The notes below the pieces were generated by a model. That model was not told the DNA's origin and ran no database searches. It saw only the letters and a program-made list of their open reading frames with translations. Shown piece by piece: positions 7,337 through 22,014 of a stretch of 54,429 bases of DNA (position 1 is the stretch's first letter; each line of letters starts with the position of its first letter). Source of the stretch: Propionibacterium sp. (GTDB lineage: Bacteria > Actinomycetota > Actinomycetes > Propionibacteriales > Propionibacteriaceae); the NCBI GenBank assembly GCA_012517965.1, contig JAAYTZ010000010.1, positions 1 through 54,429 on the forward strand. The letters are read 5' to 3'. The position numbers were made by a program, and so were the translations under genes.

Positions 7337-10300
7337 TTGGCCGTCTCGCGCGCTGCGTCGAAGAACACCAATGTCGTCTCCCCCAGCGGACGCATCTCGT
7401 TTGCGAAGATCGCGGAGCCGCTGGAAGTCCCGAACCTGCTGGATCTGCAGGTCGACTCCTTCGATTGGCTGATCGGCAACGACGTGTGGCGCAACCGCGT
7501 CGCCGCCGCTCAGTCCGAGGGCCGGACCGACATCAACACGAAGTCCGGGCTGGAGGAGATCTTCGAGGAGATCTCCCCGATCGAGGACCTCTCCCAGACC
7601 ATGTCGTTGAGTTTCCGCGACCACCGGTTCGAGGACCCGAAGTACTCGGTCGAAGAGTGCAAGGATCGCGACGTCACCTACGCGGCCCCGCTCTTCGTGA
7701 CCGCCGAGTTCATGAACAACGACACGGGCGAGATCAAGAGCCAGACCGTGTTCATGGGCGACTTCCCGCTGATGACCCCCAAGGGGACCTTCGTCATCAA
7801 CGGCACCGAGCGCGTGGTGGTGAGCCAGTTGGTCCGCTCGCCGGGCGTCTACTTCGAGCAGACCCCCGACAAGACGTCGGACAAGGACATCTTCACCTGC
7901 AAGATCATCCCCAGCCGCGGCGCCTGGCTCGAGTTCGAGGTCGACAAGCGGGACATGGTCGGTGTCCGCCTTGATCGTAAGCGCAAGCAGAACGTGACCG
8001 TGCTGTTGAAGGCGCTGGGCTGGACCAACGAGCAGATCCTCGAGGAGTTCGGCGACTACGAGTCGATGCGACTCACGCTCGAGAAGGATCACACCTCCGG
8101 CACCGACGACGCGTTGCTCGACATCTACCGCAAGCTGCGCCCGGGTGAGCCGCCGACGCGCGAAGCCGCGCAGGCGATGCTGGAGAACTACTACTTCAAC
8201 CCCAAGCGCTACGACCTCGCCAAGGTCGGTCGGTACAAGATCAACAAGAAGCTCGGGCTGGACCTGCCGTTCGACAAGCAGGTGCTGACGATGGACGACA
8301 TCGTCTCCGCCATCCGCTACATCGTCGCGCTCCACGAGGGGCGGGAGGAACTCAACGACCTCCCGATCGAGACCGACGACATCGACCACTTCGGCAACCG
8401 CCGCCTGCGCACCGTCGGCGAACTCATCCAGAACCAGTTGCGCATCGGCCTCGGGCGCCTCGAGCGCACCGTGCGCGACCGGATGACGACGCAGGACATC
8501 GAGGCGATCACGCCGCAGACGCTCATCAACATCCGGCCCGTGGTGGCGGCGCTCAAGGAGTTCTTCGGCACTTCGCAGCTGTCGCAGTTCATGGACCAGA
8601 ACAACCCGCTCGCGGGGCTCACCCACAAGCGCCGGCTGTCGGCGCTGGGCCCGGGTGGTCTCTCCCGCGACCGGGCCGGGATGGAGGTCCGTGACGTCCA
8701 CCCGTCGCACTACGGGCGCATGTGCCCGATCGAGACCCCCGAAGGCCCGAACATCGGACTCATCGGGTCGTTGGCGTCCTTCGCCCGGGTCAACGCGTTC
8801 GGTTTCATCGAGACGCCGTACCGCAAGGTCGTCGACGGCCACGTCACCGACCAGATCGACTACCTCACCGCCGATGAGGAGGACCGCTTCGTCATCGCGC
8901 AGGCCAACGCGAAGCTCGACGACAAGGGTCGCTTCGTCGAGGAGAACGTCCTGGTCCGCCAGAAGCACGGTGAGGCGGACGAAGTGCCGCCGGCCCTGGT
9001 GCAGTACATGGACGTCTCGCCACGCCAGATGGTCTCGGTCGCGACCGCCCTCATCCCGTTCCTCGAGCACGACGACGCCTCCCGGGCGCTCATGGGCGCG
9101 AACATGCAGCGCCAGGCTGTTCCGCTGATCCGCAACGAGGCCCCCCTCGTCGGCACCGGCATGGAGTACCGCGGCGCGGTCGACGCCGGTGAGGTGACGA
9201 TCGCGGAGAAGTCCGGCGTGGTGACGTCGGTGTCCGGCGACCTCATCGACGTGATGAACGACGACGGGACGACCCGCACCTACCGGCTGGAGAAGTTCGT
9301 CCGGTCCAACCAGACGACCTGCATCAACCAGCGCCCGCTGGTGGCCGCCGGGGAGCGTGTCGAAGTGGGCCAGCCACTGGCCGACGGCGCCTGCACCGAC
9401 CACGGCGAGATGGCGCTGGGCCGCAACCTGCTGGTGGCGTTCATGCCCTGGAACGGCCTGAACTACGAGGACGCGATCATCCTGTCCCAGCGCATCGTGC
9501 AGGAGGACATCCTCACCTCGATCCACATCGAGGAGCACGAGATCGACGCCCGTGACACGAAGCTCGGGGCGGAGGAGATCACGCGCGACATCCCCAACAT
9601 CGGGGACGACATGCTGGCCGACCTCGACGAGCGCGGCATCGTCCGCATCGGCGCCGAGGTGGGCACCGGCGACATCCTGGTGGGCAAGGTCACGCCGAAG
9701 GGCGAGACCGAGCTCACGCCCGAGGAGCGGCTGCTGCGGGCGATCTTCGGCGAGAAGGCCCGTGAGGTGCGCGACACCTCGATGAAGGTGCCGCACGGCG
9801 AGTCCGGCACGGTCATCGGCGTCCGCGTGTTCGACCGGGAGGCCGGCGACGAACTGCCGCCCGGCGTGAACCAGCTCGTGCGGGTGTACGTCGCCCAGAA
9901 GCGCAAGATCTCCGAGGGCGACAAGCTCGCTGGCCGGCACGGCAACAAGGGCGTCATCTCCAAGATCCTCCCGGTGGAGGACATGCCGTTCCTGGAGGAC
10001 GGCACGCCGGTCGACATCGTGCTCAACCCGCTCGGCGTCCCGTCCCGGATGAACGTCGGCCAGGTGCTCGAGATGCATCTCGGCTGGATCGCGCACTCGG
10101 GCTGGGACATCAGCGCGTGCGACGAGCCGTGGGCCCGCCGCCTCAAGGAGCTCGGCCTCGGCCAGGTCGGCCCGGACGCCCGCGTCGCCACCCCGGTCTT
10201 CGACGGCGCCAACGAGGCCGAGATCGCGGGGCTGCTCAAGTACGGGCTGCCCCAGCGCGATGGCCTGCAGCTGGTGGACACCGACGGCAAGGCGCAGCTG

Positions 10301-10810
10301 TTCGACGGCCGCTCCGGAGAGCCCTACCCCGAGAAGGTCGGCGTCGGCTACGTGTACATGCTGAAGCTGCACCACCTCGTGGACGACAAGATCCACGCGC
10401 GGTCGACCGGCCCCTACTCGATGATCACCCAGCAACCGCTGGGCGGGAAGGCCCAGTTCGGCGGCCAGCGGTTCGGCGAGATGGAGGTGTGGGCCATGGA
10501 GGCGTACGGCGCCGCCTGGGCCCTGCAGGAGCTGCTGACGATCAAGTCCGACGATGTGCCGGGCCGGGTCAAGGTCTACGAGGCCATCGTCAAGGGCGAG
10601 AACATCCCCGAGCCGGGCATCCCGGAGTCGTTCAAGGTCCTCGTCAAGGAGATGAAGTCCCTCTGCCTGAACGTGGAGGTCCTCTCCTCCGACGGCGAGG
10701 TCGTGGAACTGCGCGACTCCGAGGACGACTACCACCGGGCCGAGGAATTCGGGATCGACCTGTCCCGTCGGCCGGGCGCCGACTCCTTCACCGCGATCGA
10801 CGAAGTCTGA
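7337..10810 (+). CDS. rpoB: DNA-directed RNA polymerase subunit beta
   Basis: 1157 residues, the usual actinobacterial length. The TTG start at 7337 follows AGGAAGGA and gives an N-terminus [12 protein letters not shown]; an upstream in-frame start would add 24 residues with no family match. The rifampicin region (about 409-440) reads [20 protein letters not shown] followed by [13 protein letters not shown]. The codons equivalent to D516, H526 and S531 are the sensitive type, with Ala at the position of E. coli S522. The active-site region has [18 protein letters not shown] and [13 protein letters not shown]. With beta' it forms the catalytic core. rpoC follows after a 139-base gap carrying two hairpins. 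Confidence 0.98.
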   Translation: MAVSRAASKNTNVVSPSGRISFAKIAEPLEVPNLLDLQVDSFDWLIGNDVWRNRVAAAQSEGRTDINTKSGLEEIFEEISPIEDLSQTMSLSFRDHRFEDPKYSVEECKDRDVTYAAPLFVTAEFMNNDTGEIKSQTVFMGDFPLMTPKGTFVINGTERVVVSQLVRSPGVYFEQTPDKTSDKDIFTCKIIPSRGAWLEFEVDKRDMVGVRLDRKRKQNVTVLLKALGWTNEQILEEFGDYESMRLTLEKDHTSGTDDALLDIYRKLRPGEPPTREAAQAMLENYYFNPKRYDLAKVGRYKINKKLGLDLPFDKQVLTMDDIVSAIRYIVALHEGREELNDLPIETDDIDHFGNRRLRTVGELIQNQLRIGLGRLERTVRDRMTTQDIEAITPQTLINIRPVVAALKEFFGTSQLSQFMDQNNPLAGLTHKRRLSALGPGGLSRDRAGMEVRDVHPSHYGRMCPIETPEGPNIGLIGSLASFARVNAFGFIETPYRKVVDGHVTDQIDYLTADEEDRFVIAQANAKLDDKGRFVEENVLVRQKHGEADEVPPALVQYMDVSPRQMVSVATALIPFLEHDDASRALMGANMQRQAVPLIRNEAPLVGTGMEYRGAVDAGEVTIAEKSGVVTSVSGDLIDVMNDDGTTRTYRLEKFVRSNQTTCINQRPLVAAGERVEVGQPLADGACTDHGEMALGRNLLVAFMPWNGLNYEDAIILSQRIVQEDILTSIHIEEHEIDARDTKLGAEEITRDIPNIGDDMLADLDERGIVRIGAEVGTGDILVGKVTPKGETELTPEERLLRAIFGEKAREVRDTSMKVPHGESGTVIGVRVFDREAGDELPPGVNQLVRVYVAQKRKISEGDKLAGRHGNKGVISKILPVEDMPFLEDGTPVDIVLNPLGVPSRMNVGQVLEMHLGWIAHSGWDISACDEPWARRLKELGLGQVGPDARVATPVFDGANEAEIAGLLKYGLPQRDGLQLVDTDGKAQLFDGRSGEPYPEKVGVGYVYMLKLHHLVDDKIHARSTGPYSMITQQPLGGKAQFGGQRFGEMEVWAMEAYGAAWALQELLTIKSDDVPGRVKVYEAIVKGENIPEPGIPESFKVLVKEMKSLCLNVEVLSSDGEVVELRDSEDDYHRAEEFGIDLSRRPGADSFTAIDEV

Positions 10811-10834
10811 GACGCGGGGCCTCGGCCCCGCGTC
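10811..10834 (+). repeat. Intercistronic hairpin directly after rpoB
   Basis: GACGCGGGGC pairs perfectly with GCCCCGCGTC around a CTCG loop, starting at the first base after the rpoB stop. It lacks a T tract and lies inside the rpoBC operon, so it is more likely a partial terminator, RNA-processing site or 3'-end stabiliser than a full stop. Confidence 0.6.
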
Positions 10835-10905
10835 CAGCCCACCACGCTGTCCGGGCGAACGGGCAGCCACACCACTGGAACTCAGACGAAACCACCGCCG
10901 GGGGC

Positions 10906-10928
10906 ACTCGGGGGCGGAGCCCCCGGGT
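10906..10928. repeat. GC-rich palindrome before rpoC
   Basis: CGGGGGC (10909-10915), loop GGA, then GCCCCCG (10919-10925), extendable by two to three pairs. It is flanked by further G runs and ends just before the rpoC ribosome-binding site (GGGGGAGAAAG). Its GGGGC-GGA-GCCCC core resembles small palindromes scattered between genes in many high-GC actinobacteria; a related one lies at 30632-30673. Confidence 0.5.
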
Positions 10929-10949
10929 CGGGGGAGAAAGTGAAGCAAC

Positions 10950-14828
<3,879 letters not shown>

Positions 14829-14840
14829 CGCCGCACCCTC

Positions 14841-14877
14841 GCGCAAGGCCCCGCCCACCACGGGCGGGGCCTTGCGC
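14841..14877 (+). terminator. Terminator after rpoC
   Basis: GCGCAAGGCCCCGCCC (14841-14856) pairs perfectly with GGGCGGGGCCTTGCGC (14862-14877), a 16-bp stem with loop ACCAC. It lies 12 bases after the rpoC stop. No T run follows, as is common in this genome. Confidence 0.85.
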
Positions 14878-14983
14878 GCTCCCGCAGCGGGGCAGCGGGG
14901 CGGCTCTGGTCGATTCGGTGGACGGTCCGCGCACGGGCTAGGATGGGCGTCGACGTTTCGGCTGGTAATGGAACGGGCCCACT

Positions 14984-15012
14984 TTGACCGGGCTCGGGCC
15001 TAGCACTAGTCT
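14984..15012 (+). promoter_or_regulatory. Promoter of the str operon (rpsL)
   Basis: TTGACC (14984-14989), exactly 17 bases, then TAGTCT (15007-15012). This is one of the best housekeeping-type promoters in the window. The start would fall near 15019, leaving a leader of about 185 bases before rpsL. The rest of the 376-base gap between rpoC and rpsL holds the rpoC terminator and no gene I can support. Confidence 0.75.
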
Positions 15013-15204
15013 TGTTCGTTGTGTTCGGGCGACCGAGCACGTGCACGCAACCGCGCCTTCCACCGAGATGCGCGGGCGTGGACGAACCGCGACGATCCGA
15101 CGCACCGCAGCCCCTCGGCTGTGCCTGGCCGGGACGCCGCACCCAGTCAAGACCGGCGTCCGCAAGGGCGTCCACCGAACCATCAACGAAAGAGATACCA
15201 GCCG

Positions 15205-15576
15205 GTGCCTACTATCCAGCAGTTGGTCCGCAAGGGCCGCACGGACAAGGTCAGCACGAACAAGACGCCCGCGCTGAAGGGTTCCCCGCAGCGGCGCGGC
15301 GTGTGCACGCGCGTCTACACCACCACCCCGAAGAAGCCGAACTCGGCCCTGCGGAAGGTGGCCCGCGTGCGGCTCTCCTCGGGCGTCGAGGTCACCGCCT
15401 ACATCCCCGGCGTCGGCCACAACCTGCAGGAGCACTCGATGGTGCTCGTTCGTGGCGGCCGCGTGAAGGACCTCCCCGGCGTCCGGTACAAGATCATCCG
15501 CGGCTCGCTCGACACCCAGGGCGTCAAGAACCGCAAGCAGGCTCGCAGCCGCTACGGCGCGAAGAAGGAGAAGTAA
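15205..15576 (+). CDS. rpsL: 30S ribosomal protein S12
   Basis: 123 residues from GTG, beginning with the family start [13 protein letters not shown]12 sits at the decoding centre and checks codon pairing. The conserved loops [12 protein letters not shown] (K42/K43) and [12 protein letters not shown] (K87/K88) carry the streptomycin-sensitive residues. The upstream reading frame is open for almost 200 bases, but its sequence has no family match, so the GTG is the start. The stop TAA shares one base with the rpsG ATG, a translational coupling typical of this pair. Confidence 0.97.
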   Translation: MPTIQQLVRKGRTDKVSTNKTPALKGSPQRRGVCTRVYTTTPKKPNSALRKVARVRLSSGVEVTAYIPGVGHNLQEHSMVLVRGGRVKDLPGVRYKIIRGSLDTQGVKNRKQARSRYGAKKEK

Positions 15577-16046
15577 TGCCGCGCAAGGGTCCCGCCCCGA
15601 AGCGACCGATCGTCGTCGATCCCGTCTACGGCTCCCCGCTGGTCTCCCAGCTCGTGAGCAAGATCCTGCTCGACGGCAAGAAGACGGTCGCCCAGAACAT
15701 CGTCTACGGCGCACTCGAGGGGACGCGGGCCAAGACCGGCGTTGATCCCGTGCAGACTCTCAAGAAGGCCCTGGACAACATCCGCCCCGCCGTCGAGGTG
15801 AAGAGCCGCCGCGTCGGTGGCGCCACCTACCAGGTTCCGGTCGAGGTCAAGCCGGCCCGCGCCACCACGCTGGCCATGCGCTGGCTGGTCGGCTACAGCC
15901 GGCAGCGCCGCGAGAAGACCATGACCGAGCGGCTGATGAACGAACTGCTGGACGCGAGCAACGGCCTGGGCGCCTCCGTGAAGAAGCGCGAGGACACCCA
16001 CAAGATGGCCGAGGCGAACCGCGCCTTCGCGCACTACCGCTGGTGA
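15576..16046 (+). CDS. rpsG: 30S ribosomal protein S7
   Basis: 156 residues, the standard length. S7 nucleates assembly of the 30S head and lines the E site. Family stretches include [11 protein letters not shown] at the start, [42 protein letters not shown] and the end [13 protein letters not shown]. It overlaps rpsL by one base. In E. coli S7 represses the str operon by binding the rpsL-rpsG gap, but here that gap does not exist. Any such control would have to use other sequence, for example the hairpin after rpsG. Confidence 0.98.
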   Translation: MPRKGPAPKRPIVVDPVYGSPLVSQLVSKILLDGKKTVAQNIVYGALEGTRAKTGVDPVQTLKKALDNIRPAVEVKSRRVGGATYQVPVEVKPARATTLAMRWLVGYSRQRREKTMTERLMNELLDASNGLGASVKKREDTHKMAEANRAFAHYRW

Positions 16047-16053
16047 TCTACGT

Positions 16054-16092
16054 CGAAGCTCTCCTTCCGCGCACCGCGGGGGGAGAGCTTCG
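16054..16092 (+). repeat. Hairpin between rpsG and fusA
   Basis: CGAAGCTCTCC (16054-16064) pairs with GGAGAGCTTCG (16082-16092); the 17-base loop contains a further GCGC/GCGC-like pairing. It fills most of the 93-base gap ahead of fusA. There is no T tract, so a regulatory, processing or partial-terminator role is more likely than full termination. Confidence 0.55.
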
Positions 16093-16139
16093 TCCGTCCC
16101 GCCGTCGACACAAGAAGAGATACGTAGGAGAAGCCAAGC

Positions 16140-18251
<2,112 letters not shown>

Positions 18252-18435
18252 GGCCCCCGACCTCTCCCGTGACCGGTGGGGAGACCGGTCGGCTCGGCGC
18301 GCTGCGCGAGTTTGACTCTCCCCGCCGGGGTACAGGAAACTTGGCGGGTACGTCTTCGGGCGAACCGACCAAGTAGTCAGAGAAAGAATCCAGCGCCACG
18401 CAATCCGTGCGTGCGCGACACATGAAGGAGCCCAC

Positions 18436-19629
18436 GTGGCAAAGGCCAAGTTCGAGCGGACCAAGCCGCACTGCAACATCGGCACCATCGGTCACATCGA
18501 CCACGGCAAGACGACGCTGACCGCGGCGATCACCAAGGTGCTGCACGACAAGTACCCGGACCTCAACGCGGTCTCCGCGTTCGACCAGATCGACAAGGCG
18601 CCCGAGGAGCGTCAGCGCGGCATCACGATCTCGATCGCCCACGTCGAGTACCAGACGGAGAAGCGCCACTACGCGCACGTCGACTGCCCCGGCCACGCTG
18701 ACTACGTCAAGAACATGATCACCGGTGCCGCCCAGATGGACGGCGCGATCCTGGTCGTGGCGGCCACCGACGGCCCGATGCCGCAGACCCGCGAGCACGT
18801 GCTGCTGGCCCGCCAGGTCGGCGTCCCGGCGATCGTCGTCGCCCTCAACAAGTGCGACATGGTCGACGACGAGGAGCTCATCGAGCTCGTCGAGATGGAG
18901 GTGCGCGAGCTGCTGTCCCAGCAGGAGTTCGACGGCGACAACTGCCCGGTCGTGCGCGTGGCCGCCTTCCCGGCCATGAACGGCGACCCGAAGTGGTCGG
19001 AGTCGATCCTCGAGCTCATGGACGCGGTGGACGAGTACATCCCGCAGCCCGAGCGTGCGACCGACAAGCCGTTCCTGATGCCGATCGAGGACGTCTTCAC
19101 GATCACCGGCCGCGGCACCGTCGTGACCGGCCGCATCGAGCGCGGCGTCGTCAAGACCGGCGAGCAGGTCGACATCATCGGCATCCGCGACAAGAAGCAG
19201 ACCACGACCGTCACCGGTGTCGAGATGTTCCGCAAGATCCTCGACGAGGGCCGGGCGGGCGAGAACTGCGGCATCCTGCTGCGCGGCACCAAGAAGGACG
19301 ACGTCGAGCGCGGCATGGTCCTCTGCAAGCCGGGTTCGGTCACCCCGCACACCGACTTCGAGGCCAACGTCTACGTGCTGACCAAGGAGGAGGGCGGCCG
19401 CCACAAGCCGTTCTTCTCGAACTACTCGCCGCAGTTCTACTTCCGCACCACGGACGTGACCGGTGTCGTTCAGCTGCCCGAGGGCACCGAGATGGTCATG
19501 CCCGGCGACAACACCCACATGACGGTTCACCTCAACAAGCCGATCGCCATGGAGGAGTCGCTGAAGTTCGCCATCCGCGAGGGCGGCCGCACTGTCGGCG
19601 CCGGCAACGTGACCAAGATCATCAAGTGA
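18436..19629 (+). CDS. tuf: Elongation factor Tu
   Basis: 397 residues from GTG after GAAGGAG. EF-Tu carries aminoacyl-tRNA to the ribosome as a GTP complex. Motifs: [12 protein letters not shown] (P-loop, about 19-30), [33 protein letters not shown], and in domain [15 protein letters not shown]. The start [16 protein letters not shown] is typical of actinobacteria. Two spots differ from the common consensus: AAFPAMNGD where many have SALKALEGD, and NYSPQFYF where most have a basic residue before Pro. These may be family-level variation. A strong terminator follows at once. Confidence 0.98.
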   Translation: MAKAKFERTKPHCNIGTIGHIDHGKTTLTAAITKVLHDKYPDLNAVSAFDQIDKAPEERQRGITISIAHVEYQTEKRHYAHVDCPGHADYVKNMITGAAQMDGAILVVAATDGPMPQTREHVLLARQVGVPAIVVALNKCDMVDDEELIELVEMEVRELLSQQEFDGDNCPVVRVAAFPAMNGDPKWSESILELMDAVDEYIPQPERATDKPFLMPIEDVFTITGRGTVVTGRIERGVVKTGEQVDIIGIRDKKQTTTVTGVEMFRKILDEGRAGENCGILLRGTKKDDVERGMVLCKPGSVTPHTDFEANVYVLTKEEGGRHKPFFSNYSPQFYFRTTDVTGVVQLPEGTEMVMPGDNTHMTVHLNKPIAMEESLKFAIREGGRTVGAGNVTKIIK

Positions 19630-19648
19630 CCTTGCGTCTCTGACGCGC

Positions 19649-19678
19649 AATGGCCCCCACGCCCGCGTGGGGGCCATT
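19649..19678 (+). terminator. Terminator after tuf
   Basis: AATGGCCCCCACG (19649-19661) pairs perfectly with CGTGGGGGCCATT (19666-19678) around CCCG, 19 bases after the tuf stop. It ends the str operon only 28 bases before the start of the next gene, so that gene may depend on read-through or an unseen promoter. Confidence 0.8.
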
Positions 19679-19706
19679 CGCTGTCCTGACGCCGGAAGCG
19701 AGCCCC

Positions 19707-20225
19707 GTGACCATCCACAGCACCCACCCGTTCGCCGAGGGGCCGCGCGACCCCGCCCGCCAGTTGCGCGGACGCCTCGTCTCGCCGGTCACCCTGTGGA
19801 CGACCGGCGACACCGTCGAGCGCGCCGGGATCACCGTGAGCTCCACCGAGGTCGTCCGCGGCGAGCCGGGCCGGCTGCTCGGCCTGATCGACCCGCTGTC
19901 GGGGGTGCTCGACCTCGTCCGCCGGCGCGGGACCTGGGTCGTCGGCGTCCTGTCGGTCGCCGAGCGGCGGCTGTCGGACGCCTTCGGGGGGCTCGACCCG
20001 GCCCCCGGCGGCCCGTTCGCGCTCACCGACTGGGAGCAGACCGCGTGGGGGCCGCGGGCGGTCACCGTGGGCACGTGGGCCGGGGTCCGGCTGGAGTCCA
20101 TCTCCGAACTCGGCTGGTCGGCCCTGGTCGTCGGCACCATCGAGTCCGTCGCGCTCGACGACCGGACGCCGTTGGCCCACCTTCGTGGCCGCTACGGCCA
20201 CTGGACGCCCGGGCTGGACGCCTGA
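19707..20225 (+). CDS. Flavin reductase-like (FMN-binding split barrel) protein
   Basis: 172 residues from GTG 19707; an earlier ATG at 19650 lies inside the tuf terminator and is unlikely. The pattern is of the flavin reductase-like family: LRGRLVSPVTLWTT near the start, GITVSST with VRGEPGRLLGLIDPLSG (flavin-binding strand region), then GTWVVGVLS, FGGLDPAPGG and the C-terminal VVGTIESVALDD. Such proteins bind FMN and often supply reduced flavin to monooxygenases, but no partner oxygenase is nearby. Convergent with glnS; the 44-base gap holds no clear terminator. Confidence 0.75.
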   Translation: MTIHSTHPFAEGPRDPARQLRGRLVSPVTLWTTGDTVERAGITVSSTEVVRGEPGRLLGLIDPLSGVLDLVRRRGTWVVGVLSVAERRLSDAFGGLDPAPGGPFALTDWEQTAWGPRAVTVGTWAGVRLESISELGWSALVVGTIESVALDDRTPLAHLRGRYGHWTPGLDA

Positions 20226-20269
20226 GCGCGTCAGCCCTCAGCCCCCGCCGCTGCGGACTCGGGTTGGGT

Positions 20270-21940
20270 TCAGCCCTGTCGGCGCTGCACCGCCGCCCAC
20301 TCGTCCTTCAGCCCGACCGTGCGGTGGAACAGGCCGGGGCGGTCGGCATCGGCCGCGAAGTAGCCGAGCCGCTCGAACTGCACGACCTGGCCGGGCGCAC
20401 AGTCGGCCAGGGCAGGCTCCCCGCGGCAGCCGAGCAGTAGTTCGCGGCTGTTCGGGTTGAGGTCGTCGAGGGCCTCGCCGGTGGCCTCGCCGGGCGCGGC
20501 GGTGACGAACAGCCGCTCGTACAGGGCGACGTCGATGGGCGTCGCGTGCGGCACCGACACCCAGTGCATCGTGGACTTGACCTTGCGCCCATCCGGGGCG
20601 TCCCCGCCGCGGGTGGCCGGGTCGTAGGTGGCGTTGACCTGGACGACCGCACCGTCGGCGTCCTTGATGACGTCGGTGGCCGTGACGAAGTAGGCGCCCC
20701 GCAGGCGGACCTCGCGGCCGGGGGACAGCCGGAAGAACTTCGGCGGCGGCACCTCGGCGAAGTCGTCGGCCTCGATGTACAACTCGCCGCTGAACGGCAC
20801 GCTGCGGGTCCCGTCGGCGGGGTTCTCGGGGTTGTTGGCGAGTTCGACGTACTCCACCGTGCCCGCCGGCCAGTTGGTGAGCACCAGCCTGATGGGCCGC
20901 AGCACCGCCATCCGGCGCTGGGCCGTGCGGTTGAGTTCGCGCCGCACGAACGACTCGAACTCCTCGATCGCCTTGACCGAGTTGTTGCGGGTGGTCCCGA
21001 TGGCGGTGCAGAAGTCGCGCACGGCGGCCGCCGGATAGCCGCGCCGGCGCATGCCGCGCAGCGTGGGCATGCGGGGGTCGTCCCAGCCGTCGACGATGCC
21101 CTGATCGACCAGCGCCTTGAGGCGCCGCTTCGAGGTGATCGTGTGGGTGAGTTCCAGCCGCGCGAACTCGTACTGCCGCGGCGGTTCGGCCACCGGAAGG
21201 TGCGCCAGGAACCAGTCGTAGAGGGGCCGGTGGCTGTCGAACTCCAGCGTGCACAGCGAGTGGGTGACGCCCTCGATGGCGTCGCTCTGCCCGTGCGCCC
21301 AGTCGTAGGTGGGGTAGAGACACCAGGCGTCGCCGGTGTTGTGGTGGTGGGCGTGCCGGATGCGGTACATCACGGGGTCGCGCAGCCACATGTTCTCGGC
21401 CTGCATGTCGATCCGGGCCCGCAGGCAGCGCGACCCGTCGGGGAACTCGCCGGCTCGCATGCGGCGCAGCAGGTCGAGGCTTTCTGCGGCGGGCCGGTCC
21501 CTGAAGGGCGATTCGACCCCCGGGGAGCCGAAGCCACCGCGCTGCGCGGAGATCGTCTCGCCGTCCTGGTCGTCGACGTACGCCAGGCCGCGCTCGACGA
21601 GGTACTCGGCCCATTCGTACAGCTGGAAGAAATAGTCGGACGCGTGCACCACCCTGCCGGGGGTGTAGCCCAGCCAGGCGATGTCCTCCTTGATGGACTC
21701 GACGAACTCGGCCTCCTCGGTGCCCGGGTTCGTGTCGTCGAGCCGCAGGTTGCAGACGCCGCCGAAATCCCGCGCGACCCCGAAGTCCTGGACGATCGCC
21801 TTCGCGTGACCGATGTGCAGGTACCCGTTCGGCTCGGGCGGGAACCGCGTCTGCACCCGGCCGCCGTACCGTCCAGCCGCAAGGTCGGCCCGGACGATGT
21901 CGCGGATGAAGTCGTTGTTCACAGTGGGGGAATCGGTCAC
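20270..21940 (-). CDS. glnS: Glutaminyl-tRNA synthetase
   Basis: 556 residues from GTG, close to the 554 of E. coli and without the YqeY extension seen in some relatives. It charges tRNA-Gln with glutamine. The class I HIGH motif is in PEPNGYLHIGHAK (H42-H45), and the KMSKS equivalent is TSKRRL near 267. GlnRS-specific stretches include FGGVCNLRLDDTNP, NLWLRDPVMYRI-like NMWLRDPVMYRI and TYDWAHGQSDAIEGVTHSL. Many actinobacteria lack GlnRS and use GatCAB amidation of Glu-tRNA-Gln, so its presence matters. The mRNA looks leaderless: TAGCCT ends six bases before the GTG. It is divergent from gltX. Confidence 0.95.
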   Translation of the reverse strand: MTDSPTVNNDFIRDIVRADLAAGRYGGRVQTRFPPEPNGYLHIGHAKAIVQDFGVARDFGGVCNLRLDDTNPGTEEAEFVESIKEDIAWLGYTPGRVVHASDYFFQLYEWAEYLVERGLAYVDDQDGETISAQRGGFGSPGVESPFRDRPAAESLDLLRRMRAGEFPDGSRCLRARIDMQAENMWLRDPVMYRIRHAHHHNTGDAWCLYPTYDWAHGQSDAIEGVTHSLCTLEFDSHRPLYDWFLAHLPVAEPPRQYEFARLELTHTITSKRRLKALVDQGIVDGWDDPRMPTLRGMRRRGYPAAAVRDFCTAIGTTRNNSVKAIEEFESFVRRELNRTAQRRMAVLRPIRLVLTNWPAGTVEYVELANNPENPADGTRSVPFSGELYIEADDFAEVPPPKFFRLSPGREVRLRGAYFVTATDVIKDADGAVVQVNATYDPATRGGDAPDGRKVKSTMHWVSVPHATPIDVALYERLFVTAAPGEATGEALDDLNPNSRELLLGCRGEPALADCAPGQVVQFERLGYFAADADRPGLFHRTVGLKDEWAAVQRRQG

Positions 21941-21946
21941 CGGGAC

Positions 21947-21952
21947 AGGCTA
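21947..21952 (-). promoter_or_regulatory. -10 element for leaderless glnS mRNA
   Basis: Reading the minus strand, TAGCCT is followed by six bases and then the GTG start of glnS, which places the transcription start on or next to the G of GTG. No ribosome-binding site precedes this GTG. The divergent gltX -10 box lies about 46 bases away on the other strand. Confidence 0.5.
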
Positions 21953-21997
21953 TCGCGCCGCCGCGGCCGGGCTGTCGGGGCCGTCGGGTGCGCCCGG

Positions 21998-22003
21998 TAA
22001 GCT
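21998..22003 (+). promoter_or_regulatory. -10 element for gltX (very short 5' UTR)
   Basis: TAAGCT ends 11 bases before the gltX ATG, so the transcript would begin about four bases upstream of the start codon. No clear -35 and no ribosome-binding site are visible. Confidence 0.45.
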
Positions 22004-22014
22004 GTCGGCCCGCT

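Noticed and set aside
18312-18336. TTGACT plus TACAGG as a tuf promoter
   Set aside because: The spacing is only 13 bases, too short for a housekeeping promoter.
19650-19706. ATG at 19650 as the flavin reductase start
   Set aside because: It lies within the tuf terminator stem and adds 19 residues without family match; GTG 19707 fits better.
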